DNA of 64,000 bases, taken from positions 1-64,000 of the forward strand of contig NZ_RJRZ01000003.1 in NCBI RefSeq assembly GCF_003993775.1. Reading direction: 5' to 3'. Positions 6,925 through 14,364 of the stretch are shown here, in pieces (positions within the stretch are counted from its first letter, which is position 1; each line of letters opens with the position of its first letter). Source of the DNA: Frigidibacter oleivorans. GTDB taxonomy: Bacteria; Pseudomonadota; Alphaproteobacteria; Rhodobacterales; Rhodobacteraceae. The notes beneath the pieces are model-generated. The model was given only the letters and a program-made list of their open reading frames with translations. It searched no databases and was not told where the DNA came from. A program made the translations under genes and the position numbers.

Positions 6925-9057
6925 TTATCCGATGGCCTGCGCGCCGTGCCGGTCGAACAGGTCCCGCTGCGCGAGATAGACCGGGTGGGTATGCAGACGG
7001 CCCCAGAACTCGGCGTCCTCCGCCGGGATCGCCTCGCCGGCCGCCATCCGGTTCTCGATGTCGAGCAGGCGCCAGAAGCGCGCGACCTCCGGATCCTGCT
7101 GCACCGGTTCGGGCTTTGGCGCGAAGTCGACCTGCAGCACCGTCAGCTCCTCGTCCCGCGACGTGTCGGGCACCGGCAATGCCGCCTGGATCAGGCCGCC
7201 GCCCTTCTTGCGCAGTTCGATCTGATTGAGCCGGTCGAGCTGAACCACGACAGCCTCGAGCGGCGATGGCTGCGGCTTCGGCAGGGCATCAAGCCGCTTT
7301 GCGATCTGGCCGATCGAAAGGGGGCGCAGATCGGACAGCCGCGCGCGGGCCTCTTTGAGGCGGCGGCTGTTTTCCCTGGCAAGGGCACGGGCGGAAGCGA
7401 TGTCCTTGAAGTGCGACTTCTGGCGGCAGGCGGCGAATCCGAGATATTCCCCGGTCATGCTGTAGAGGTACGCCCCCTCGTGCAGATCCTCGGGATTGAA
7501 GCGCGCGGTCACCGTCTGACCCGCGATCTCGCTCATCCATTCCGACCAGTAGCTGTTTTTGTAGAGCGTGATCTGGCCGTTGTTCTGGTGCAACTTGCGC
7601 ACATACATCGCCATCAGGCACAGCCGCAGCTGCTCTTCCTTGGCCTGCCGGATCGGCGTGCGCTGGTAGCTTTCGGCGAAGGTTTCGTCGAAGCTGCGGC
7701 CCTGGGCGGTATGCGACCGGCGGCCGGGGCGGGCGTTGTGCTCGTGGATCCCTTCCTCGACGACATCGACGAAGTAGTTGAGGTCGATGGCCTTCGACAT
7801 GTAGTTCTCGGGCTTGGCATCGATGTGGTTGCCGACATAGGCCCCGGCGAAACGGGGATCCAAGGCGATGTCCTCGGCAAAGTCCTTGAAGGCCCGCTCG
7901 ATCGGCTTTGCCTGCCCGTGCGCGACGGTTGCAAAGCTCATGCCGATTCCCAGCATGCCGAGGACGCCGATAGGCTCTTCCTCAGCCAACTTGAAACGGA
8001 AGCGGTGCTGCGCGCCGCCCGTCATGTCCTTGTTGGCGAACTCCATCCCGTTGTCGAAAAGGCAATGCTGCGGGATGCCGTAGTCCTTCAGCATCTTCAT
8101 GAAGGCCTGCATCACAGCGACCTTGTTGGGATTGAGGTCGATGGCCCAGGACAGGATCTTCCCCGAATAGATGTCCTGGAAGACGATCAGCTGGGGGCGC
8201 ACCGGGTTCTTCACCCCTGGCCACCAGACGAACACATCGATCTTGTGGCAGTCGGCGTTCACCATCTGCAGGGCGGCCATCGTGCTGCGGTCGCGGATTT
8301 GGGGCGGGAAGCGCCGACGCAGGCCCGAAAGTCCTTCGCGGGCAAACACCTGGTCAAGCATCGGCACGTTGGCATCGAGCCACCGACGGGCGGTGCGTTC
8401 GGTTAGGCCTTCCAGGCCGCTGCCCTTGCAGATCTTCATGGCATCGCGCCAGCAATGGCTGAAGCCTGGTCCTTCGAGCCGCAGGTAGAGCCCTTTGAGC
8501 AGGGTATAGAACTCGTCGGAGGCCTGCGCTTTCGCCCGCTTCGGCGCTGCGGCCCGGTGCCGGGGGGCGAGGTAGGGCAGCCGGTCGGCGGCGTCCACGC
8601 TCTCGACCATCCCGAACCAGTTCCAGATCGTGCGGGATGCGATCTGCGCCTGCCGCGCCACCGTCTCGACGGCGAGGTTCTTGCCGAGCGGCGGCTCCAG
8701 CGCCTCGACCTGCTGGAGGATGGCAAGCCGGCTCCGGGCGGAGGCCTTCGGCTTCTCGGGAAGTCCCTCGAACCAGGCCCAGGCCTCGCCGCGCTCCATG
8801 GGGGCCGGTGCCTCGTCCCGGGGCGCCGCAGCCGCCTTCAGCAGCGCAGTCTGCGCGCGCAGGGGCAGCAGGCGCCAGCTGTACTCCCACCCGCCGCCAC
8901 GGCCGGCTCGCCGACGGGCGAGGTGGGGATCGGTCCGCCAGGCCAGCCGCTTGCACAGCGCATCGACGCCTTGCCGGGTCGAGGGCAGATCGGGCAGGCC
9001 GCTCTCGGCCAGCTCCTGGGGGCTCCACCATTGCTGATCGGGGGTGAGGCGGGTCAT
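6925..9057 (-). CDS. muA: Mu-like DDE transposase (MuA)
   Basis: The 710-residue transposase follows MuA architecture. A winged-helix N-terminal domain contains WWSPQELAESGLPDLPSTRQ (about 10-29). Helical end-binding domains cover about 100-230. The rve-type catalytic core has D269 (in VNADCHKID), D335 (in CLFDNGMEF) and E387 (in KPIERAF), nearly the same positions as D269/D336/E392 of Mu. Downstream come the Mu-transposase C-terminal beta domain (around ARFNPEDLHEGAYLYS) and a tail that should contact MuB. It carries out strand transfer for integration and replicative transposition. The gene overlaps the ParB-like gene by 4 bp. Confidence 0.95.
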   Translation of the reverse strand: MTRLTPDQQWWSPQELAESGLPDLPSTRQGVDALCKRLAWRTDPHLARRRAGRGGGWEYSWRLLPLRAQTALLKAAAAPRDEAPAPMERGEAWAWFEGLPEKPKASARSRLAILQQVEALEPPLGKNLAVETVARQAQIASRTIWNWFGMVESVDAADRLPYLAPRHRAAAPKRAKAQASDEFYTLLKGLYLRLEGPGFSHCWRDAMKICKGSGLEGLTERTARRWLDANVPMLDQVFAREGLSGLRRRFPPQIRDRSTMAALQMVNADCHKIDVFVWWPGVKNPVRPQLIVFQDIYSGKILSWAIDLNPNKVAVMQAFMKMLKDYGIPQHCLFDNGMEFANKDMTGGAQHRFRFKLAEEEPIGVLGMLGIGMSFATVAHGQAKPIERAFKDFAEDIALDPRFAGAYVGNHIDAKPENYMSKAIDLNYFVDVVEEGIHEHNARPGRRSHTAQGRSFDETFAESYQRTPIRQAKEEQLRLCLMAMYVRKLHQNNGQITLYKNSYWSEWMSEIAGQTVTARFNPEDLHEGAYLYSMTGEYLGFAACRQKSHFKDIASARALARENSRRLKEARARLSDLRPLSIGQIAKRLDALPKPQPSPLEAVVVQLDRLNQIELRKKGGGLIQAALPVPDTSRDEELTVLQVDFAPKPEPVQQDPEVARFWRLLDIENRMAAGEAIPAEDAEFWGRLHTHPVYLAQRDLFDRHGAQAIG

Positions 9058-9953
9058 TCTGCGGCCACCGCCTCTTCCGCGGCTGCCGTCTCGTCCGCCG
9101 CCTCGGACCAGTTGTTGAGCGCGGCGCCAGAGTTCTGCGCGTGCCAGATTTCCCGCGCGAATTCGAAGAGGAACCGCTTGCGGGCCGCAGCTCCGGCCCG
9201 CGTCCAGGCATCCGACAGGTCGCGGAACTGCGTGTCGACGGGGTCCTTCACCGGGGCTTCAACGCCGGCTTCAACGCGCAGGCTCTTCCGCGCGGCGGCG
9301 GCGGACTTGGCATTGCCAGAGGCGAGACGCAGCACCACCGCGGACCGTTCCTCGGGGTCCGCGATCTTCGCCAGCGCCTTCAGGTCTTCCATCGTCACCC
9401 GGCCCGGCGCGCTGTCCAGTTGGGCAGCTTCTTCGGGCGTCAGCCGCTCGCCTGCCTGCAATGCGCGCTTAATCGTAGGTTCCGAAACCCCGAAGGCATC
9501 GGCGATGGTTCTGGTCAGGGTCAAATTGATCCCGACCAGATTCCCGGTGTGCTGGTTGCCCTTGAAGGTGCCCGGCGCGCGGTCGGGATGCATCGCGTAA
9601 TAGTCCCGTTTCCAGCTCGCGACGAAGACGGCCGTCTGCAGCGGCGTCATCCGCGCAACGCCCAGGTTGTTGCTCGCCTCCATGGCGCGGGCCTCGTCGG
9701 CCCTGCACTCCAGGACCAGGGCCGCGATATCTGCCAGCCCCAGCCGGCGCGACACCTCCAACCGATGCGCGCCGTCGATCAGCACGTAGCGGCCCTGCAC
9801 CTTTCGGACATGGATCGGCGTGGTGATGCCGGTGTCCTGCGCCATCAGCATCAGGTTCTCGATCGCTTGTTCCCGGACCTCGCGCAGTCGGCCTTCGACT
9901 GCGATCTGATCGAGAGGAAGCCGGATCACGTTGCCGCCGTTGAGGAATTTCAT
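9054..9953 (-). CDS. ParB/Srx-fold DNA-binding protein of transposable phage
   Basis: The 299-residue protein has a ParB N-terminal (Srx-fold) domain: the strand PLDQIAVEGRLRE (about 14-26) and the nucleotide-binding LIDGAHRLEVSRRLG box (about 58-72). A ParB-type middle segment with NNLGVARMTPLQT follows, then a helix-turn-helix at about 148-167 (RTIADAFGVSEPTIKRALQ). The C-terminus is alanine rich. No ParA partner is nearby. Immediately upstream of muA, it more likely acts in transposition control or transcription than in segregation (inference). Similar genes occur in B3/RcapMu-like phages. Confidence 0.8.
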   Translation of the reverse strand: MKFLNGGNVIRLPLDQIAVEGRLREVREQAIENLMLMAQDTGITTPIHVRKVQGRYVLIDGAHRLEVSRRLGLADIAALVLECRADEARAMEASNNLGVARMTPLQTAVFVASWKRDYYAMHPDRAPGTFKGNQHTGNLVGINLTLTRTIADAFGVSEPTIKRALQAGERLTPEEAAQLDSAPGRVTMEDLKALAKIADPEERSAVVLRLASGNAKSAAAARKSLRVEAGVEAPVKDPVDTQFRDLSDAWTRAGAAARKRFLFEFAREIWHAQNSGAALNNWSEAADETAAAEEAVAAE

Positions 9954-10210
9954 GCGACGGCTCCCTTGATGGTGCGGATCGCCAAGCGGGCCTCGGTGAT
10001 CAGCGACGTCGCCTTGACCAAGACCTCATCAGCCGTGTCGGAAATGATCTCGAGCCGCGCGCTGTCCTTTTCGGACATAATCTGCTCAATGCTCGCGTCG
10101 TCGAGATGCGCCTCGGCGCAGAGGCGTTCGACCATCTTGAAAAGGGTCTGAAGATCCCAATCGATGCGGGCGAGGAGTTGATCGATCTGCAGCGGCTGGG
10201 GTTTAGTCAT
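9950..10210 (-). CDS. Hypothetical coiled-coil protein (86 aa)
   Basis: Unknown. Almost entirely helical with heptad character (QLLARIDWDLQTLFKMVERL, then a long helix to the C-terminus), so probably a small coiled-coil dimer. The ATG at 10210 gives an ATGA overlap upstream, and its own end overlaps the ParB-like start. The larger frame upstream is a shadow of the zinc-finger gene. Confidence 0.55.
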   Translation of the reverse strand: MTKPQPLQIDQLLARIDWDLQTLFKMVERLCAEAHLDDASIEQIMSEKDSARLEIISDTADEVLVKATSLITEARLAIRTIKGAVA

Positions 10211-10437
10211 GTCGAGGTCGGCTCCTTCGTCATCCGGTAGTAAAATCGGCGGGCGCCGTTCACGATCTGCGCCTGGCAGTCGATCTCGGCGCCGTGCTGG
10301 CGCAGCTCCGCGATGCAGGCGTTCACCGCCATCACCCGCGCCCGCCGCACGATGTCGCGCGTCGTATGGGGCCGGCCGTCCTTCAGCAGGGTCAGCACCC
10401 GCTGCAGCCGGGGCGAGGCGAGCGGTGCCGCGTTCAT
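10207..10437 (-). CDS. Winged-helix-like small protein (76 aa)
   Basis: The sequence reads as one helix-turn-helix or winged-helix unit: LQRVLTLLKDGRPHTTRDIV (about 11-30), a recognition-like helix VNACIAELRQHGAEI, and a wing ending RRFYYRM. This layout is common in phage replication and transposition operons and suggests DNA binding. Specific function unknown. Overlaps both neighbours by 4 bp. Confidence 0.6.
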   Translation of the reverse strand: MNAAPLASPRLQRVLTLLKDGRPHTTRDIVRRARVMAVNACIAELRQHGAEIDCQAQIVNGARRFYYRMTKEPTST

Positions 10438-10748
10438 CTGAGGCCCGCACGTCCCGAGGAGTGCGCGGCCTTCCGCATCGCCGGCAGGCCGGGCGCCCGC
10501 TCGCCCCAGGCCACGGCCTCGCCCCGGCTGCAGATCGGGCAGAGCCGGTCGTGAATACCCTCGCTGGCGAAGACCCGGTCGCACTTGAGGCAGGGCCGGT
10601 CCTGTGGCGCCCGGGTGGTCGAGAGGCGGGCTGCAAAGGCCTCTGCCGTCTCCCGCCGGACGAAGACCGGGCTGACCCGCTCTCCGCCGCTCGTCACCGT
10701 CCAGCCGAGCGGCCGCTCGGTCACGCGGAACTGCTGCTGATCCGTCAT
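10434..10748 (-). CDS. Zinc-ribbon protein (104 aa)
   Basis: The central segment contains two CxxC pairs, RPCLKCDRVF and RLCPICSR (about 52-72), spaced as in zinc ribbons of the Com or C4 type. The N-terminal half has a beta-rich FRVTERPLGWTVTSGG stretch resembling DUF-type phage ribbon proteins. In Mu, a C4 protein (Com) controls mom translation; there is no evidence of that role here. Overlaps upstream and downstream genes by 4 bp. Confidence 0.6.
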   Translation of the reverse strand: MTDQQQFRVTERPLGWTVTSGGERVSPVFVRRETAEAFAARLSTTRAPQDRPCLKCDRVFASEGIHDRLCPICSRGEAVAWGERAPGLPAMRKAAHSSGRAGLR

Positions 10749-10966
10749 CGATCCCTCCGGTTCAGGAAGTTGAGGAGCGCCGCCAGATCGCCGGTGGCGC
10801 GAAGCGCCTTCAGCTCGGCGAGGATGCCGTCGACGGCGCTCACATAGCCGTCGGTCGCCTGGTCCCGGGCCTCGCCGGGCTGCGTGGGATCGGACATCAG
10901 GTGATCCGCCGCGATGGCCTCGGTCACCAGCTGGTTGATGCGCGCAAGGCGCTTGGCGGGGCTCAT
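10745..10966 (-). CDS. Hypothetical phage protein (73 aa)
   Basis: Unknown. Begins MSPAKRLARINQLVTEAIAA and consists of three predicted helices with a leucine-rich C-terminus (LAALLNFLNRRDR). I chose the ATG at 10966 because it overlaps the stop of the membrane-protein gene before it (ATGA). No motif is visible. Confidence 0.55.
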   Translation of the reverse strand: MSPAKRLARINQLVTEAIAADHLMSDPTQPGEARDQATDGYVSAVDGILAELKALRATGDLAALLNFLNRRDR

Positions 10967-11190
10967 TGCAGCACCCCCGCGGCCACGACGAGCGCGATGC
11001 CGGTCAGCCCGAGGCAGAAGGCCCCGAGCAGATCGCCGATCCAGCATTCCTCGATCCGGGCGTTGAGCCGGACGAGCCAGCGCCAGCCGGCGCGCAGGAC
11101 CTTGCGCCGGCTGGCCGGCTCACGCGCCGCATGCCGAGTGGTGGCAGCCTGCTCGTCGGCGCGGAGAGCGGGTTTCGCGAGGAACATCAT
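10963..11190 (-). CDS. Small C-terminal-anchored membrane protein (75 aa)
   Basis: A basic N-terminal half (several Arg, RKVLRAGWRWLVRL) is followed by one hydrophobic segment, about residues 53-74 (LLGAFCLGLTGIALVVAAGV), at the extreme C-terminus. The arrangement suggests a tail-anchored inner-membrane protein. Function unknown. It is preceded by the only break in the early operon, about 0.4 kb. Confidence 0.55.
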   Translation of the reverse strand: MMFLAKPALRADEQAATTRHAAREPASRRKVLRAGWRWLVRLNARIEECWIGDLLGAFCLGLTGIALVVAAGVLQ

Positions 11191-11310
11191 GCGAACCTCC
11201 CGGCTATGCCGAGCGGGTTCCGCATGCTAAACTGGCGGCTCCAAGGGGTGTTCACAGCGCCCCTCGGAGCCTTCATCCCTGAATGACCACAACATCCAAG
11301 GACGATACGA

Positions 11311-11571
11311 TTGCCGAACAACGGAGACTTCACACGCGACCTCCAGGCACTGGAGGCGCGCTTGACGCAGAAGATCATGGCCGAAACCAGCAAGGTGAAC
11401 GTCGGCCTGATCAGGTACATCGGCGCGCGGTCTTGCGTGATCAAGGCGATGCTCGACGAACTGGACGACGCGCAGGTCGAGCGCATCAAGGCGCGTTCGG
11501 AAGCGATCGCAGGCAATGAGGAGGTCAAGGGATACGTGCGGGAGTTCTTCAGGCCATCGGACGAAGGCTGA
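11311..11571 (+). CDS. Possible plus-strand coiled-coil protein inside the early operon gap (86 aa)
   Basis: In the gap between 11190 and 11606 the only convincing frame is on the opposite strand. It starts at TTG 11311 behind an AAGGAC and encodes a charged helical protein (FTRDLQALEARLTQKIM, then LDELDDAQVERIKARSEAIA). The composition is natural and its minus-strand alternatives are poor. If real, it is transcribed against the early operon and could be expressed in the lysogen. No family recognised. Confidence 0.5.
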   Translation: MPNNGDFTRDLQALEARLTQKIMAETSKVNVGLIRYIGARSCVIKAMLDELDDAQVERIKARSEAIAGNEEVKGYVREFFRPSDEG

Positions 11572-11605
11572 CCCCTGTCCGCGGGAAAGCTGGCGCGTGC
11601 GAGGG

Positions 11606-11959
11606 TCATTTGCGGCCTCGCACCGCTGGTCCCGAGATAGTGGCTGCCAGAAGAACCAATTCGCCGACAAATGCATTGCCATCTTCCGGCAGTCGCCAGA
11701 CGCCACGGTCCTGGCACTCTTTCAGCCATGCCAGCACTTCGCGCCACGGATTGGCGGCGAAGTAGATCCGGCATTCGAGATTGAACTTCTCCTCGGCAGT
11801 CATGAACCTGCTGTGCAGCTCCGGCTCGGGCGGTGCGACTGCCTCGACATCGATGGGGCTCACGTGGAGCTCCGGGCAGATGAACAGCGCCACGCTGCGG
11901 CGCAGGCGGGGAAGAAGGACGCGGCCTGAGGCAACGAAGGTCGAGGTATCCGCGGTCAT
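11606..11959 (-). CDS. Hypothetical protein sharing an N-terminal box with the adjacent regulator (117 aa)
   Basis: Function unknown. Residues 17-31 (LPRLRRSVALFICPE) are almost identical to the start of the next gene upstream, and the matching DNA, about 40 bp, is also nearly identical. The remainder is different: an acidic linker rich in proline and a helical part (FMTAEEKFNLECRIYFAANP, then WREVLAWLKECQ). It overlaps the XRE regulator gene by 4 bp. Confidence 0.6.
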   Translation of the reverse strand: MTADTSTFVASGRVLLPRLRRSVALFICPELHVSPIDVEAVAPPEPELHSRFMTAEEKFNLECRIYFAANPWREVLAWLKECQDRGVWRLPEDGNAFVGELVLLAATISGPAVRGRK

Positions 11960-12450
11960 TGCGCACCCCGCCCGAACAGCAGCCAGTCTGCGCTGACGCC
12001 GAACCGCTCCGTCAGTGCCCGAAGGAAGTTGCGCGACGGCTCGCTCCGCCCGGCCTCTATGTTGCCGATATATCCTTGGCTGACGCCGAGTGCCGTGGCC
12101 AAGGCCCGCTGTGACAGCTCCCGCGATCTCCTGAAGGCGCGCAGGCGATCGGCGGTCGTTTCCCCATCCGGTGTTTCGGCCTTCGATCGCAGTTCCGCGG
12201 AGGGCATCTGTCCGTCCGTCACCTCGGCCTTCAGCCGTTCCGCGGAGGGCACCTGTCCCTCGGGAAACGCAGCCTCGACCGCGCGACGCAGACTGGCAAA
12301 CGCATTGCGCGTGCCGGCAGTCTCGGCAGCTACCCCGCTGCGCAGCAGCGCCCCACCCGGACCAAAATACGGATCCAGATAGGAGCTGGGTGCCAGCTCC
12401 GGGCAGATGAACAGCGCCACACTGCGACGCAGGCGGGACAGGCGCATCAT
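11956..12450 (-). CDS. XRE-family transcriptional regulator with unusual N-terminal extension
   Basis: The 164-residue protein has an XRE/Cro helix-turn-helix at the C-terminus, about residues 100-160: LRAFRRSRELSQRALATALG, then VSQGYIGNIEAGRSEPS and a C-terminal LTERFGVSADWLLFG. The first 95 residues are an extension that opens with RLRRSVALFICPEL, a box shared with the downstream gene. A candidate early regulator acting on the GGTTAGCC operators near 12750 (inference). Two ATGs (12450, 12447) are possible; 12450 fits the overlap. Confidence 0.75.
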   Translation of the reverse strand: MMRLSRLRRSVALFICPELAPSSYLDPYFGPGGALLRSGVAAETAGTRNAFASLRRAVEAAFPEGQVPSAERLKAEVTDGQMPSAELRSKAETPDGETTADRLRAFRRSRELSQRALATALGVSQGYIGNIEAGRSEPSRNFLRALTERFGVSADWLLFGRGAQ

Positions 12451-12695
12451 GCGGCCTTCTCCTTGGTTTTCTGAGGACGGGGGATGTCGCGCGGCCAGTC
12501 CAAGTCGGCGGGCCAGTGGTCCGAGAACCATTGCATCAGGCGCGCGGCGGTCGCCGTACGGCAGTCGCCACCCTCCTTCAGGCCCTTGAAGAAGTCTCCC
12601 TTGCCGAAGGCGCGCATCGAGATGGCGAAATGCGTCACGCCATCATGCTGGGCGAGCGTGTCGGCGAGGAGAATAAAGGTGGTTCTCTGATCCAT
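12447..12695 (-). CDS. Ner/Cro-position early regulator-like protein (82 aa)
   Basis: This is the first gene of the leftward early operon, divergent from the repressor, the position held by ner in Mu. The sequence (MDQRTTFILLADTLAQHDGV, FAISMRAFGKGDFFKGLKEG, then TAARLMQWFSDHWPADL) looks like a small helical DNA-binding fold with the turn around residues 35-50. I place the start at 12695. An upstream in-frame ATG would extend the protein into the operator region. Whether it represses or activates cannot be read from the sequence. Confidence 0.65.
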   Translation of the reverse strand: MDQRTTFILLADTLAQHDGVTHFAISMRAFGKGDFFKGLKEGGDCRTATAARLMQWFSDHWPADLDWPRDIPRPQKTKEKAA

Positions 12696-12740
12696 GCACA
12701 ATTCATAGCCAATTTGAGCCATCAAGATCAAGCCCAATGT

Positions 12741-12776
12741 GGCTAACTATTGTCGAGTTAGCCAGAATCGGCTAAC
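12741..12776. promoter_or_regulatory. Operator cluster of the repressor/early-operon switch
   Basis: Three GTTAGCC half-sites lie in the divergent promoter region, at 12741-12747 (GGCTAAC), 12757-12763 (GTTAGCC) and 12770-12776 (GGCTAAC). The first and second form an inverted pair, as do the second and third. Two further copies in inverted arrangement (GGTTAGCC, GGGCTAA) lie inside the repressor gene at 12895-12910. The pattern fits cooperative binding by the S24 repressor or by the Ner/XRE-like proteins. Confidence 0.65.
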
Positions 12777-12785
12777 CGTGCGTCG

Positions 12786-13472
12786 ATGGATGAGGTTCTG
12801 GCAGCCATAGATGCCGCACTGGCGGAGAAGGGGCTCTCCGACGCGGCGGCGTCGAAGCTGGCCGTTGGCAACTACTCCCTGATCAAAAACATGCGGTTAG
12901 CCCGGGCTAAAAACCCTGAAGACCGGCGGTACAACTACTTCGCCTTGGCCCGCTTGGCGGAGGTGCTGGACCTTGAATGCTACTTTGGTCCTCGTCGACC
13001 AGATGAGCCGGTTCAGGCGGCATCACAGACCGAGTTCGCGTTGGTTCCACTGCATCGGGCATCTCTTGCCGCAGGCGCCGGAAGCGAGAACGAATCCGAG
13101 CGGGTGATCGCCCATCTCGCGTTCCGTAAGGACTGGCTCAGGCAGCTCCATGTTTCACCTGCCAATGCCGTAATTGCACGGACAGCCGGCGACAGCATGG
13201 CGCCGACGATCCACGATCAGGACATGCTGTTAGTTGATCGGGCCCGGGCTCAGCCACCGATTAAAGTGCGAGATCCGCAGGACAAGCGGCCGGCGCCAAT
13301 CTATGCCCTCCTCGACGACGGCGCCGCGCGCGTGAAGCGCATCGAGCTTGCCTCGCCGGGAAACCTAGCACTTCTATCAGACAATCCAAGTTATCCGCCC
13401 GAGTTCAGACCAACCCGATCGGTTTCGATCATCGGTCGGGTGGTTTGGTGGGGGCACACGAATCGGGAGTGA
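12786..13472 (+). CDS. S24-type (LexA/CI-like) phage repressor
   Basis: The 228-residue protein joins an N-terminal HTH-like domain (about 10-66, KLAVGNYSLIKNMRLARAKN) to a C-terminal S24 peptidase domain. The catalytic serine is S137 in GDSMAPTI and the lysine is K184 in ARVKRIEL. Ala-Gly pairs at about 96-99 (SLAAGAGS) are candidate autocleavage sites. It is transcribed towards the phage end, divergent from the early operon, the position of the Mu c gene. It should keep the early promoter silent and be destroyed during the RecA-dependent SOS response. That makes this transposable prophage SOS inducible, unlike Mu itself (inference from the domain). Confidence 0.85.
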   Translation: MDEVLAAIDAALAEKGLSDAAASKLAVGNYSLIKNMRLARAKNPEDRRYNYFALARLAEVLDLECYFGPRRPDEPVQAASQTEFALVPLHRASLAAGAGSENESERVIAHLAFRKDWLRQLHVSPANAVIARTAGDSMAPTIHDQDMLLVDRARAQPPIKVRDPQDKRPAPIYALLDDGAARVKRIELASPGNLALLSDNPSYPPEFRPTRSVSIIGRVVWWGHTNRE

Positions 13473-13478
13473 ATTTCT

Positions 13479-13892
13479 ATGACTTTTAGGCACTTAGCGT
13501 GGGTTACCGTTTTGTTGGTTGGCTGCACCTCGTCCGACGACTTTGAGACCAAGCCGTTTGACCGCGAGGTGGTGGTGAGCGAGAACTACCAGCAGGTGTT
13601 TTCGCGGATGAACCGCACCTACTGGCGATGCCAGGGAGAAGGGGGCGGCATTCAGGTCAACAGCCAACTTTATCCTGACCTCGGATATGGCGAAATCGTG
13701 CAGTACGCCTCAATGATCGTCCAGGCGCCGCAGGTGCTTATCCGGGTCGAGAAGGTGCCCCAAGGTGCGCGGGTTCGGATTAAGCTCGCAAACATTGGTG
13801 CTCAGGGCTTCATGGCAGACGGATTTGCCCGTTGGGCGGAGGGTGACACCCGCTGTGCTCCTTGGCGGCAGCCGTCTTCGAGCGACACCTGA
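13479..13892 (+). CDS. Small lipoprotein, probable lysogenic-conversion moron
   Basis: The 137-residue protein starts with a lipoprotein signal peptide: a short charged start, hydrophobic WVTVLLVG, and lipobox LVGC with Cys at about residue 19. A serine follows at +2, which predicts outer-membrane sorting. The mature part has a natural soluble composition with two further cysteines (RCQGEGG, TRCAPW) that could pair. The gene begins 6 bp after the repressor stop on the same strand, so it should be expressed in the lysogen, the hallmark of a moron. Its 3' end abuts a broken BRO-N gene, which suggests insertion. Specific role unknown. Confidence 0.7.
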   Translation: MTFRHLAWVTVLLVGCTSSDDFETKPFDREVVVSENYQQVFSRMNRTYWRCQGEGGGIQVNSQLYPDLGYGEIVQYASMIVQAPQVLIRVEKVPQGARVRIKLANIGAQGFMADGFARWAEGDTRCAPWRQPSSSDT

Positions 13893-14118
13893 CAGTCACC
13901 CGCTTGCGGAACCGCTTCGCGGCAGGTTTCCGGCTCATCATGATAAGGGCGTAGAGACAGTCCTCCGTGACGGCCGTCATGGTCTGCTGCCGGCCAAGGG
14001 TGTCCACTAGACGGGACACCCTTTCGTCGCCATCAGCGGATAGAGGCCGCTTCGGAGACCAGTGCGGCGTGCGGATTTCCGCGATTTTCGCCTCGAATAC
14101 CGTCGGCATTGCCGACAC
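13810..14118 (-). pseudogene. Relic of a BRO-N type antirepressor
   Basis: On the minus strand the residues DTLGRQQTMTAVTEDCLYAL and IMMSRKPAAKRFRKRVT match the second half of BRO-N domains (usually ...vtE.GLYaLi.rSRKPeAk.Fr.WVt.eVLP). Homology starts abruptly near 14040, and is lost after KRVT (about 13895), exactly where the lipoprotein gene ends. The frame remains open, but the VLPxIRxxG end and the N-terminal half are missing. I read it as a truncated remnant, overlapped antisense by the lipoprotein gene. Confidence 0.55.
13996..14024 (+). terminator. Hairpin downstream of repressor-lipoprotein unit
   Basis: Arms AAGGGTGTCC and GGGACACCCTTT form a 10-11 bp stem around a short loop, ending in TTT. 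It could end the plus-strand repressor/lipoprotein message. It lies inside the BRO-N relic, so it may be partly a coding remnant. The T run is short. Confidence 0.45.
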
Positions 14119-14149
14119 GCCTCGGGGGAATACCGTAACTGAAGTTTAG

Positions 14150-14350
14150 GGTATTCGGGTTGAGGATCTGTCGCTCGTCATCGTCCAGGCTCTCGACGAG
14201 CTGCGGCGCGAGGCCCACGCACTCGGTGCCGACGCCGTCGTGGGCGTGGACCTCGACTATTCCGAGATCTCCGGGGGCGGGAAGAGCATGCTGTTCCTGG
14301 TCGCCAGCGGCACGGCGGTGACCCTCCACGATGGCAAGACGCCCGCCTAG
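14150..14350 (+). pseudogene. Truncated YbjQ-family fragment
   Basis: After an in-frame TAG at 14147 an open frame without any usable start codon encodes the C-terminal half of a YbjQ/DUF74 protein: [36 protein letters not shown], stop at 14350. Intact family members are about 105 residues and pentameric. The N-terminal half is missing here. It is probably a fragment of former phage or host cargo trapped between repressor and phage end. Confidence 0.6.
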
Positions 14351-14364
14351 AGCCCCAAAACCAG

